From: Streptomyces sp. HNM0574
Lineage (GTDB): Bacteria; Actinomycetota; Actinomycetes; Streptomycetales; Streptomycetaceae
Assembly (NCBI RefSeq): GCF_012726235.1
Contig: NZ_JAASAH010000001.1
Location: 186,001-250,000 of the forward strand
DNA: 64,000 nt
Direction: 5' to 3'
This document shows positions 1 through 8,179 of this stretch, one piece after another. The notes under the pieces were generated by a model. The model saw nothing but the letters and a program-made list of their open reading frames with translations, was not told the origin of the DNA and ran no database searches. Positions within the stretch are counted from its first letter, which is position 1. Each line of letters begins with the position of its first letter. The translations under genes were made by a program, and so were the position numbers.

Positions 1-2720
1 TAGAGCCGGGAGAGGACCTCGCGGACCTTCGCCTGCGTCTTCCACGGCTGTCCCGCCGCGTTGTACAGGTACGCGATGTGGTGCGCGGGCTGGTTGCTGT
101 GCCCGTACATGCCCATCCGCACGTCGCGGGCCTCCGTCATCTCGTGGATGACGTCCCCGTAGGAGCCCGCGTACTTCTTCTCCGCGGTCTCCGGGGTCGC
201 GAAGTAGCGGTCCAGTTTCCTCGCGAGGCCGGCGCGGCCGCCGTGCAGCGCGGCCAGTCCGCGGGTGTCCTGCGGCGCGGTGAAGGCGAAGTTCCAGCCG
301 TTGGTCTCGGTGTAGTCGTGGCCCCAGACGCGCGGGTCGTAGGCGTCGGGGGCCAGCCGCCAGGAACCGTCCGGCTTCCGGCCCTGGAAGAAGCCGGTCC
401 GTTTGTCGAAGTGGCGGACGTAGTTCTGCGCACGGCCCCGGAAGTACGCCGCCTCCTCCGCGTACCGCCGCTTCCCGGTCTTCCGGTGCAGCGCGGAGGC
501 CATGCGGGCGATGCCCGAGTCGTTGAGGTAGCCCTCCAGCGCCCAGGACATGCCCTCGGGGGTGTCCGTGCTCGTGTAGCCGAGGAACGGCGAGGTCGCC
601 ATGCCCTTGCGGCCGACGCCGGGGTCCGGCGGGGCGACCGTCGCGTTCTTCAGCGCCGCCTCGTACGCGGTCTCCGCGTCCAGGCGCACGCCCTTGGCGT
701 ACGCGTCGGCGAAGGCGACGTCCGAGCTGGTGCCGGTCATCAGGTCCGCGTAACCGGGCGAGGACCAGCGGGAGATCCACCCGCCGTCGCGGTACTGCTG
801 CACGAAACCGTCGGCCATCCGCGCCGCCCGCTCGGGGGTGAGCAGGGAGTAGGCGGGCCAGGTCGTGCGATAGGTGTCCCAGAAGCCGTTGTTGACGTTG
901 ACCTCGCCGTCGACGATCTTCGAACCGGTCTCGGTCGGGGTGTCGGGACGCTCGGCCTTCGAGAACGGGCTGGCGTAGCGGGTGCGTGAACCCACCCGCT
1001 CGTGGCCGGAGTTGGGGTAGAGGTAGAGCCGGTAGAGGTTCGAGTACAGCGTCGTGAGCTGGTCCTCGGAGGCGCCCTTCACCTCGACGCGGCCGAGGAT
1101 GCGGTCCCACTGCCGCCGCGCCCGCTCCCGCACCCGGTCGAAGGCGTCGGCGGCCTTGAGCGCGCCCTTCTTCCCGCCGGAGCCGCTTCCGGCGACCTCC
1201 GGGATCTCCTGCCGCAGGTTGTCCTTCGCCTGCTCGACGCTGATCAGCGAGGTGGCGATGCGCATGCTGACGGTGCGGTCGGCGCCCGGAGCGAAGCGCA
1301 GGTAGCCCGTGACGTTCCCGTCCTCGCCGCTGCCGCCGCCCCGGAGCGGGCCGCCGTCGGTCACGGGCGCGTCGAAGGCGGCGTACACGAACATCCGGGT
1401 GGCGCCGGTCGACAGCCCGCTCTTGACGTCGGAGTAGCCGGTGACGACGCCGCGTTCGGTGTCGAGGCTCAGCCCGCCGCGGTCGTCGACGTTGTCGAAG
1501 ATCAGGCTCGCGTCGTCGCCGGGGAAGGTGAAGCGCATCATCGCGGCGTGGTCGGCCGGCGCGATCTCGGTGCGCAGGCCGTTCTCGAAGGTCACGCCGT
1601 AGTGGTGCGGTTTCGCCGTCTCCCGCTCGTGCCGGAAGGGCAGTGCCCGCTTCTTCCGCGAGGCGTCCGGGGTGCCCCGCGCCGTCGACGGCATGACCTG
1701 GAAGGTCTGCCGGTCGCCCATCCACGGGCTCGGCTCGTGGCTCGCGCCGAACGCCTGGAGGGTGGGCCGGTTCTCCGCGTCGTTCCCGCGCGCGTACTCG
1801 TACAGCCAGTCCGTGGAGCCCGCGTCGGTCACCGGGGTCCAGAAGTTGAAGCCGCCCGGGACAGCCGTCGCGGGGAAGGTGTTGCCGCGCGAGAAGTCGC
1901 CGCTGGAGTGGGTGCCCCGGGTGGTCACCACGTGGTCGGACGGGCGGGCCCGCGGCTCCGGCTCGGGCCGGGGCGCGAGCGTCACGTCGTCCACCCAGCC
2001 GCTGAACCGGCCGCCGCCGCGCGGGTTGTCGTACGCGAGGAGGACCCGGTCGACGGTCTTGCCCGCGGCGACGCGGCCGATCCGGGCCTCCCGGTGGTTC
2101 CACTGGTTGACGTGCAGCGTCTTCGCGCGGCCCTGCCCGCGCGGCGACATGCGCGTGCCGTGCTGGTCCCGGGCGCGCAGGTCGCTCAGGTAGGTGCCGT
2201 CGGTGAAGGCGAGGTCGAGGGAGGCGTGGGTGGCCGCGTAGCGGCGGTCGCCCTCCGGCATCTCGGGGAACAGGCGGTAGGAGAGGACGGTGTCCCGGGT
2301 GACGCGGGTGTCGACGTCGAAGACCCGGTTGTAGGACCAGCCGCGGCCGGTGCCCGCGTGCGTCCCGGCGTAGCGCAGCGCCCGGAGGCCGGTGAAGCCG
2401 GCGTGCGGCTTGGCCGTCGGGGACTCGGCGGGGCCGCCGCCGGTGCGGGTGGACATGCCGCGGGGCGTGCGGCCGTCGTCGTCGTGGGTGACGCCGCCGG
2501 TGCGCGGGGTGCCGTCCGGGGCGGTCTCGACGGAGTCGGCCCAGTCGGGGGCCGGTTCGCCGGGTTCGAAGGAGGAGTGGAAGCGGGTGTGGCCGTCCGC
2601 GGCGTCCGGGTGCGGGACGGCGGTGGCCGCGCCCTGGGCCGTCACGACGAGCAGGACGGCGGACAGCAGGGTCGCCGTCCGGGCGGGGCGGGACGGTGCC
2701 GGGCGCGCGGGGTGTCGCAT
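1..2720 (-). CDS. Secreted GH92 family alpha-mannosidase-like enzyme, 3' end outside window
   Basis: About 906 residues are visible and the C-terminus runs off the left edge. The ATG at 2720 opens an Arg-rich then hydrophobic Sec signal peptide with cleavage likely near residue 35, so the enzyme is exported. An N-terminal beta-rich region precedes the GH92 (alpha/alpha)6 domain, recognisable by NNGFWDTYRTTWPAYSLL, GGWISRWSSPGYADLMTG and AHHIAYLYN. GH92 enzymes are calcium-dependent exo-alpha-mannosidases. The motif that normally reads N-E-P, holding the general acid, reads N-Q-P here (Gln about residue 877, codon at 90-92). The same change is known from a GH92 phosphomannose-uncapping enzyme, so ordinary mannosidase activity is doubtful. 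A LacI-type operator lies just upstream. The family call is firm; the substrate is inferred. Confidence 0.88.
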   Translation of the reverse strand, partial: MRHPARPAPSRPARTATLLSAVLLVVTAQGAATAVPHPDAADGHTRFHSSFEPGEPAPDWADSVETAPDGTPRTGGVTHDDDGRTPRGMSTRTGGGPAESPTAKPHAGFTGLRALRYAGTHAGTGRGWSYNRVFDVDTRVTRDTVLSYRLFPEMPEGDRRYAATHASLDLAFTDGTYLSDLRARDQHGTRMSPRGQGRAKTLHVNQWNHREARIGRVAAGKTVDRVLLAYDNPRGGGRFSGWVDDVTLAPRPEPEPRARPSDHVVTTRGTHSSGDFSRGNTFPATAVPGGFNFWTPVTDAGSTDWLYEYARGNDAENRPTLQAFGASHEPSPWMGDRQTFQVMPSTARGTPDASRKKRALPFRHERETAKPHHYGVTFENGLRTEIAPADHAAMMRFTFPGDDASLIFDNVDDRGGLSLDTERGVVTGYSDVKSGLSTGATRMFVYAAFDAPVTDGGPLRGGGSGEDGNVTGYLRFAPGADRTVSMRIATSLISVEQAKDNLRQEIPEVAGSGSGGKKGALKAADAFDRVRERARRQWDRILGRVEVKGASEDQLTTLYSNLYRLYLYPNSGHERVGSRTRYASPFSKAERPDTPTETGSKIVDGEVNVNNGFWDTYRTTWPAYSLLTPERAARMADGFVQQYRDGGWISRWSSPGYADLMTGTSSDVAFADAYAKGVRLDAETAYEAALKNATVAPPDPGVGRKGMATSPFLGYTSTDTPEGMSWALEGYLNDSGIARMASALHRKTGKRRYAEEAAYFRGRAQNYVRHFDKRTGFFQGRKPDGSWRLAPDAYDPRVWGHDYTETNGWNFAFTAPQDTRGLAALHGGRAGLARKLDRYFATPETAEKKYAGSYGDVIHEMTEARDVRMGMYGHSNQPAHHIAYLYNAAGQPWKTQAKVREVLSRL

Positions 2721-2740
2721 CGGGGACCTCGCAACGAGTC

Positions 2741-2754
2741 TGACATCGTTGTCA
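2741..2754 (-). promoter_or_regulatory. LacI-type operator upstream of the GH92 gene
   Basis: TGACATCGTTGTCA is an inverted repeat with 6 of 7 base pairs matching around a central CG, close to the form TGACAACGTTGTCA typical of LacI-family operators in actinobacteria. It lies 21 bp upstream of the GH92 start. Two further TTGACA-like words on the minus strand (2770-2775 and 2797-2803) could be -35 elements or half-sites. No LacI-type gene is in the window, so the regulator would lie elsewhere. Confidence 0.55.
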
Positions 2755-2993
2755 ACTGCGTGGTGCGAGTGTCAAGTAAGCGGTGCGGAACGGGTGTTGT
2801 CAAGGACGCCGAAAGGGCCGGAACTCCGGTGGGGGAGCGGCCGTCGCCGGGGTGGCCTGGGGCGGACCCGCGCGGTTCCGTCCAAGCGTGGCGCGCGGAT
2901 GTCCAACACCCGCCGCGAAATCGACGGGGGTGAGGTCTCAACTCGGGAAAGATGGACGGCGGGCTTGCTTTCGATCTTGCCCTGCCGACGAAA

Positions 2994-3009
2994 AGTGGAC
3001 TATACCTGT
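2994..3009 (+). promoter_or_regulatory. Putative dre site (DasR operator) upstream of ngcE
   Basis: AGTGGACTATACCTGT agrees at 13 of 16 positions with the DasR-responsive element A(G/C)TGGTCTAGACCA(G/C)T. DasR is the GntR-family repressor of chitin and GlcNAc genes in streptomycetes and is released by aminosugar phosphates. The site lies 153 bp upstream of the ngcE start and overlaps a candidate -10 box, a sensible place for repression. The match to the consensus is visible; binding is inferred. Confidence 0.65.
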
Positions 3010-3162
3010 CGGCACCTTGCGCGGCCCCACACGGCCGCCGCGGTAGCGAGACCAGCAAGACCCCAGCTTCAACTGACCCGCGGTGCCGGGCCCTTCGCCC
3101 GTGGGCGAGCTGACGGGAGGCCGGCGCACCGCCTGAGTCCTGGAGAAGGCGAGGACTTGAGC

Positions 3163-4587
3163 ATGGGATCCACCAGCGTCAACCGTCGCGATCTGATCAA
3201 GCGGGCCGCGGCCGCGGGCCTTGTCACCGTTCCCGCGGTATCCGCGCTGACCTCCTGCGCCAGCGGGAGCGGCGACAGCGACCAGGTCGACAAGGGCAAG
3301 AAGACCAAGGACAACCCTCTCGGGGTGAACGGCAAGGCCCCGCTGGAGCTGTACATCTTCGACGGCGGATTCGGCGTCAAGTACGCGCAGGACGCGCGGA
3401 AGGTCTACGAGAAGAAGTTCCCCGAGGCCAAGGTGGAACTCAAGTCGACGCAGAAGATCCAGTCGGTGCTCCAGCCGCGCTTCAACGGCGGTACGCCGCC
3501 CGACCTCATCGACAACAACGGTGCCGAGCAGATGGACATGGGCACCCTCGTCGGCAAGGACCAACTCACCGATCTCACCCCGCTGATGGACGCCCCGTCC
3601 TACGACGACCCGGGCAAGAAGGTGCGCGAGACGCTGCGCCCCGGAGTCGTGGAGATGGGCCAGTTCGACGGAAAGCCCGTCTGGGTCCTGTACTACGCCT
3701 ACACGGTGTACGGCGTGTGGTATTCGCAGACCGCGCTGGAAAAGCTGGACGTGACGTACCCGGAGACCTGGGACGACATGATGAAGGTGTGCGCGAAGGC
3801 GAAGAAGGAGGGAATCGCCGGGTGGACCTACCCCGGCAAGTACCCCTATTACTGGCCCTTCAGCCTCTACCCCTTCATCGCCAAGATCGGCGGTCCCGAG
3901 ACGCTGGACGCCATCGACAACCTGGAGCCCAACGCCTGGAAGCACCCGGCCGTGAAGGCCGCCTTCGAGGCGTACTACGAGCTGGTCCGGAAGGACTACA
4001 TCCTCAAGGGGAGCCCGGGGCTCACGCACATCGAGTCGCAGACGGCCTGGAACCAGGGCAAGGCGCTTTTCGTGCCGAACGGTTCGTGGGTCGAGAACGA
4101 GTCGAAGAACACGACGCCGAAGGATTTCCGGATGCGGGTGTCCGGGCCGACCGGCCTGGACAGCTCGGACAAGATGCCGTTCGGCACGCTCTGGGCCTCG
4201 GGCGGTGAACCGTTCATCGTGCCGAAGAACGCCAAGAACCCCGACGGCGGGATGGAACAGCTCCGCGTCATGCTCGGTGAGAAGTCCTCGAAGAACTTCA
4301 TCCGGCAGGTCTCCTCCCTCACCTCCCTCGACGGCGGGACGGACGGACTCGACCTGCCGCCCGGGCTCAACTCCGCGGTCGAGGCGCTGGACAAGGCGGG
4401 CAAGAACATCGTCAACCCCCGTATGCAGGACTGGTACGTGGCACTCCAGAAGGAGAAGATCGGCGTCGGCGGCCTGGGCGAGATGATGGCGGGCCGGGCG
4501 ACCCCGGCGGAGACCATCAAGAAGATCCAGAAGTACGCGGACGACGCGGCCAAGGACGACTCGATCAAGCACTACAAGCACCGGTGA
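3163..4587 (+). CDS. ngcE: NgcE: N,N'-diacetylchitobiose/GlcNAc ABC transporter substrate-binding lipoprotein
   Basis: This is a 474-residue extracytoplasmic solute-binding protein (family 1 fold). The N-terminus has a twin-arginine signal (NRRDLIKRAAAAGLVTVPAV) leading to a lipobox-like LTSC at about residue 35, so it is likely exported folded and lipid-anchored. The sequence follows NgcE of S. olivaceoviridis and S. coelicolor, which binds GlcNAc and chitobiose and delivers them to NgcFG. The ATG at 3163 is preceded by GAGGA at suitable spacing; the open frame extends much further upstream but that part lacks codon bias. ngcF follows after 78 bp. A DasR-type site lies upstream. No ATPase gene is present; msiK elsewhere normally serves such importers. 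Confidence 0.9.
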   Translation: MGSTSVNRRDLIKRAAAAGLVTVPAVSALTSCASGSGDSDQVDKGKKTKDNPLGVNGKAPLELYIFDGGFGVKYAQDARKVYEKKFPEAKVELKSTQKIQSVLQPRFNGGTPPDLIDNNGAEQMDMGTLVGKDQLTDLTPLMDAPSYDDPGKKVRETLRPGVVEMGQFDGKPVWVLYYAYTVYGVWYSQTALEKLDVTYPETWDDMMKVCAKAKKEGIAGWTYPGKYPYYWPFSLYPFIAKIGGPETLDAIDNLEPNAWKHPAVKAAFEAYYELVRKDYILKGSPGLTHIESQTAWNQGKALFVPNGSWVENESKNTTPKDFRMRVSGPTGLDSSDKMPFGTLWASGGEPFIVPKNAKNPDGGMEQLRVMLGEKSSKNFIRQVSSLTSLDGGTDGLDLPPGLNSAVEALDKAGKNIVNPRMQDWYVALQKEKIGVGGLGEMMAGRATPAETIKKIQKYADDAAKDDSIKHYKHR

Positions 4588-4665
4588 GCCGGCCGGGGAG
4601 CGAGGGGCGCCCCGGAGCGTCCCCGTGACGGCGACGGCACCTGCGGGAAGATCGGGGACACGGTA

Positions 4666-5589
4666 ATGCAGCACGGCAAGTACCGCTTCATCGCGGGATT
4701 CCTGGCCGTACCTCTGGGCGTCTATCTGCTCTTTGTCGTATGGCCCTTCATCCAGTCGATCTATTATTCCTTCACCGACTGGACGGGACTCAGTCCGCAG
4801 TTCTCGATGGTGGGTTTTGACAACTACACCAAGATGTTCGGGGACGAGACGTTCTGGAAGGCGCTCCAGCACAGCCTCACCTTCATGCTGCTGCTGCCGC
4901 TGGTGACGCTGGGCATCGCGCTGTTCCTGGCGTACATGATCAATGTGGGCGGGCGACGGCGTAAGAACGCGGTGGTGGGCGGCGTCCGGGGGGCCGGGCT
5001 CTACAAGGTGCTCTACTTCTTCCCGCAGGTGCTGTCGATCGCCATCGTCGCGCTGCTCTTCCAGTTCGCGTACAACCCCCGCAGCGGGGCGCTGAGTTCG
5101 GGGCTGGAGGCGCTCGGGCTCGAATCCCTGAAGCGGAACTGGCTCGGTGATCCGCAGACGGCGCTGTGGTGCATCATGGCCGTTCTGGTCTGGAGCACGG
5201 TGGGTTTCTTCGTGGTCCTCTTCTCCGCCGGAATGACCTCCATCCCGAAGGATTTCTACGAGGCGGCCGTGCTGGACGGCGCGAACCGCGTGACCACCTT
5301 TTTCCGGATCACCCTGCCGCTGCTGTGGGACACCGTGCAGTCGGGCTGGATCTACATGGGTGTGATGGTGCTGGGCGCCGAGGGATTCGCCGTCGTCCAG
5401 ATCATGACGGTGGGCCCGGGCGGGCCGAACGATTCCACGCAGGTGCTGCCGCTGTACGTGTACCAGAAGGCATTCCGTGACGGCCAGGCCGCGTACGCGA
5501 CGACCGTCGGCGTCGCGCTTCTCCTCGTCACCCTGGCCTTCGCCGCCATCGTATTGAAGCTCGGACGCCGCGAGCGGCTGGAGTACTGA
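4666..5589 (+). CDS. ngcF: NgcF: chitobiose/GlcNAc ABC transporter permease
   Basis: This 307-residue inner-membrane permease has six predicted membrane segments and the binding-protein-dependent transport motif EAAVLDGANRVTTFFRITLP at about residues 203-222, which contacts the ATPase. It forms the channel with NgcG. The ATG follows GGGGA at good spacing. It overlaps ngcG by one base (TGATG), indicating translational coupling. It closely follows the known NgcF sequence. Confidence 0.9.
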   Translation: MQHGKYRFIAGFLAVPLGVYLLFVVWPFIQSIYYSFTDWTGLSPQFSMVGFDNYTKMFGDETFWKALQHSLTFMLLLPLVTLGIALFLAYMINVGGRRRKNAVVGGVRGAGLYKVLYFFPQVLSIAIVALLFQFAYNPRSGALSSGLEALGLESLKRNWLGDPQTALWCIMAVLVWSTVGFFVVLFSAGMTSIPKDFYEAAVLDGANRVTTFFRITLPLLWDTVQSGWIYMGVMVLGAEGFAVVQIMTVGPGGPNDSTQVLPLYVYQKAFRDGQAAYATTVGVALLLVTLAFAAIVLKLGRRERLEY

Positions 5590-6512
5590 TGAAGACCACG
5601 GACATCACGCGGCCCGAGGACACCTCGGGGGAGCCGGGCCCGGAACCGGTGCGGAAAGCGCCGGAAGCGGAGGACGTACGGAAACCCGAGGGCCGGGTGC
5701 TCAACGTCTTCTCCCACGGCATGCTCGTGCTCTGGGCGTTCATGGTCACGCTGCCGCTGCTGTGGGCGGTGATGACCTCGTTCAAGACCGACCGCGACAT
5801 CTTCACCTCGCCCTGGTCGCTGCCGGACGCGCTGCATTTCGAGAACTGGGCCCGTGCCTGGTCCGAGGCGCACATGAGCGAGTATTTCCTCAACACCGTT
5901 CTGGTGGTGGGGTGTTCGCTCACCGGCACGCTCGTGCTCGGCTCGATGGTGGCGTACGTGCTGGCCCGCTTCGAATTCCCGGGGAACCGGGCGCTGTACT
6001 TCCTGTTCATCGGCGGCATGAGCTTTCCGGTGATGCTGGCCCTCGTCCCGCTGTTCTACGTCCTGAACAACATGGGGATGCTGAACACCTTCCACGGGCT
6101 CGTCCTCGTCTACATCGCCTATTCGCTGCCGTTCACGGTGTTCTTCCTGACGGCCTTCTTCCGGACGCTGCCGACCTCGGTCGCGGAGGCCGCCTTCATC
6201 GACGGGGCCTCGCACACCCGGACGTTCTTCCAGGTGATGCTCCCGATGGCCAAGCCGGGGCTGATCAGTGTGGGCATCTTCAACTTCCTCGGGCAGTGGA
6301 ACCAGTACATGCTGCCGACGGTGCTCAACACCGAGAGCGACAACAAGGTGCTGGCGCAGGGGCTGGTGGAACTCGCCGTGAGCCAGGGCTACAAGGGCGA
6401 CTGGTCCGGGCTCTTCGCCGGCCTGGTGATGGCGATGCTCCCGGTGCTCGCCGCGTACATCCTCTTCCAGCGTCAGGTGGTCTCCGGGCTGACGGCGGGG
6501 GCGCTCAAGTAG
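5589..6512 (+). CDS. ngcG: NgcG: chitobiose/GlcNAc ABC transporter permease
   Basis: This 307-residue second permease of the MalG type has a long polar N-terminus, six membrane segments and the coupling motif EAAFIDGASHTRTFFQVMLP at about residues 200-219. Its start overlaps the ngcF stop, so the two subunits are co-translated. It ends the ngcEFG operon, and a strong hairpin follows about 70 bp downstream. Function follows from the ngcE assignment and the family pairing. Confidence 0.9.
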   Translation: MKTTDITRPEDTSGEPGPEPVRKAPEAEDVRKPEGRVLNVFSHGMLVLWAFMVTLPLLWAVMTSFKTDRDIFTSPWSLPDALHFENWARAWSEAHMSEYFLNTVLVVGCSLTGTLVLGSMVAYVLARFEFPGNRALYFLFIGGMSFPVMLALVPLFYVLNNMGMLNTFHGLVLVYIAYSLPFTVFFLTAFFRTLPTSVAEAAFIDGASHTRTFFQVMLPMAKPGLISVGIFNFLGQWNQYMLPTVLNTESDNKVLAQGLVELAVSQGYKGDWSGLFAGLVMAMLPVLAAYILFQRQVVSGLTAGALK

Positions 6513-6584
6513 CACGGCCCGTGACGGCACACGTCGTACCGGCGGTACGAGGGTGGTACGGCGCCCGTACGGCAGGGGCAGGAC

Positions 6585-6616
6585 GGGGCGGTTCCGCGTG
6601 AAGGCGGGACCGCCCC
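6585..6616 (+). terminator. Terminator of ngcEFG
   Basis: A 13-bp stem with 12 matches (arms 6585-6597 and 6604-6616) encloses a 6-base loop, 72 bp after the ngcG stop. There is no T-run, as is usual for Streptomyces. Confidence 0.65.
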
Positions 6617-6820
6617 GCGTCGTGCCCGCTCACGCTCCGTAGAATGACTCCACATATGAGCGCACCCCCCGCTCAGTCTGCGTTCAAGGTCTTGACGGGG
6701 AACTGCGAGCGGGGCTGTGCTTAGAGTTCATATATTGGAGACATGGCCGCGTTCCGACGACGTGACGCGGCAGCACGGGAGGGCCGTCGCGCCGCCCGTC
6801 GAGGCAGGAGTGGATCGCAA

Positions 6821-7990
6821 GTGGAGACTCCGGGGTCGCAGTCCTCGCTGCACCGGGCGAACCTGGAGCGGGTCGTACGGGCCGTACGCATGGCGGGCTC
6901 GCTCACGCAGGCGGAGATCGCCCGCACCACAGGGCTGTCGGCGGCCACCGTCTCCAACATCGTCCGGGAGCTGAAGGACGGCGGCACCGTCGAGGTCACC
7001 CCGACCTCCGCCGGGGGCCGCCGGGCCAGGGCCGTCTCGCTCAGCGACGACGCGGGCACCGTCGTCGGCGTCGACTTCGGGCACTCGCACCTGCGCGTCG
7101 CCGTCGGCAACCTCGCGCACCAGGTGCTCGCCGAGGAGGCCGAGCCGATCGACGTCGACGCCTCGGCCGGAGAGGGCTTCGACCGGGCGGAACAGCTGGT
7201 CAAGCGGCTGATCGCGGAGACGGGCGTCAGCCCGGACAAGGTCGTCGGCGTCGGCCTCGGCGTCCCGGGGCCGATCGACGCGGCCACCGGCGTGCTCGGC
7301 TCCTCGTCGATCCTCCCGGGCTGGGCCGGCACCAACCCGCGCGAGGAGCTGGCCTCCCGGCTCAGCGTCCCCGTGCACGTCGACAACGACGCCAACCTCG
7401 GCGCGCTCGGCGAGCAGGTGTGGGGCAACGGCCGCGGCGCCGCCGACCTCGCGTACATCAAGGTCGCCAGCGGCGTCGGCGCCGGACTGGTGATCAACGG
7501 CCAGATCTACCGGGGTCCCGGGGGCACGGCCGGGGAGATCGGGCACATCACGCTCGACGAGTCGGGGCCCGTCTGCCGCTGCGGCAACCGCGGTTGCCTG
7601 GAGACGTTCACCGCGGCCCGGTACGTCCTGCCGCTGCTGCACTCCACCCACGGCACCGACCTGACGATGGCCCGCGTCGTCCGGCTCGCCTCGGAGGGCG
7701 ACCCGGGCTGCCGCCGCGTCATCGTGGACGTCGGCCGGCACGTCGGCAGCGGCGTCGCGAACCTGTGCAATCTGCTCAACCCCTCCCGGGTCGTGCTCGG
7801 CGGCGACCTCGCCGAGGCGGGCGACCTCGTCCTCGACCCGATCCGCGACTCGGTCGCCCGGTACGCGATCCCCAGCGCGGCACGGCAGTTGACGGTCGCG
7901 CCGGGGACACTCGGCGGGCGGGCCGAGGTGCTGGGGGCGCTGGCGCTGGTCCTCAGCGAGATGGACGAGACGCGGGGGCTGGGGCGGTAG
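6821..7990 (+). CDS. rok7B7: Rok7B7-type ROK family transcriptional regulator
   Basis: This is a 389-residue ROK protein. An N-terminal winged helix (LTQAEIARTTGLSAATVSNI) precedes an ROK sugar-kinase-like domain with the zinc motif CRCGNRGCLET and the sugar-site residues GEIGH. Placement directly between ngcEFG and xylFGH matches Rok7B7 (SCO6008) of S. coelicolor, a known regulator of xylose transport, carbon catabolite repression and antibiotic production. I chose GTG 6821, which has AGGAG 10 bp upstream. The in-frame ATG at 6743 would add 26 Arg/Ala-rich residues, but its ribosome site is too close (2 bp) and only about 58 percent of its third bases are G or C, unlike the gene body. Confidence 0.85.
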   Translation: METPGSQSSLHRANLERVVRAVRMAGSLTQAEIARTTGLSAATVSNIVRELKDGGTVEVTPTSAGGRRARAVSLSDDAGTVVGVDFGHSHLRVAVGNLAHQVLAEEAEPIDVDASAGEGFDRAEQLVKRLIAETGVSPDKVVGVGLGVPGPIDAATGVLGSSSILPGWAGTNPREELASRLSVPVHVDNDANLGALGEQVWGNGRGAADLAYIKVASGVGAGLVINGQIYRGPGGTAGEIGHITLDESGPVCRCGNRGCLETFTAARYVLPLLHSTHGTDLTMARVVRLASEGDPGCRRVIVDVGRHVGSGVANLCNLLNPSRVVLGGDLAEAGDLVLDPIRDSVARYAIPSAARQLTVAPGTLGGRAEVLGALALVLSEMDETRGLGR

Positions 7991-8065
7991 TCGCTCGCGC
8001 GGCGGCTCGCCGACGGGTGCCGTGCCGCGCCAACTCGGCTCACCGTATTCAGAGTTGAAACAGAT

Positions 8066-8077
8066 GGCATCGTTGCC
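8066..8077 (+). promoter_or_regulatory. Inverted repeat upstream of xylF, possible operator
   Basis: GGCATCGTTGCC has perfect 4-bp arms around TCGT, about 100 bp upstream of xylF. It precedes an AT-rich stretch with a TTGACG at 8099-8104. The core resembles the LacI-type site in front of the GH92 gene. It could be a target of Rok7B7 or another sugar regulator. Short arms keep confidence low. Confidence 0.35.
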
Positions 8078-8179
8078 GTCTCGTTAATGATTTACTTCTT
8101 GACGGTCGAATGCCCTGCGAGTTGACTTCCAGCCACCTCGGCCGCGACGACGCGGCCCCGTCAGGGAGGTTGGGACCGC

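Larger units (their letters stand above)
2721..3162. other. Divergent control region between GH92 and ngcE
   Basis: This 442-bp stretch has no convincing gene. Open frames across it lack ribosome sites and codon bias. It holds the LacI-type operator near the GH92 end and the DasR-type site at 2994-3009 near the ngcE end. TTGCCC (2977-2982) followed 18 bp later by TATACC (3001-3006) could be the ngcE promoter, in which case the -10 lies inside the DasR-type site. Confidence 0.5.

Noticed and set aside
1002-2933. Very long plus-strand open frame over the GH92 gene, and similar long antisense frames elsewhere (for example 9440-11887, 18022-20136, 51101-54487)
   Set aside because: These are antisense shadows of high-GC genes. 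Their codon use is reversed, their proteins are Arg/Gly/Ala/Val-rich without family motifs, and the opposite strand has a recognisable gene.
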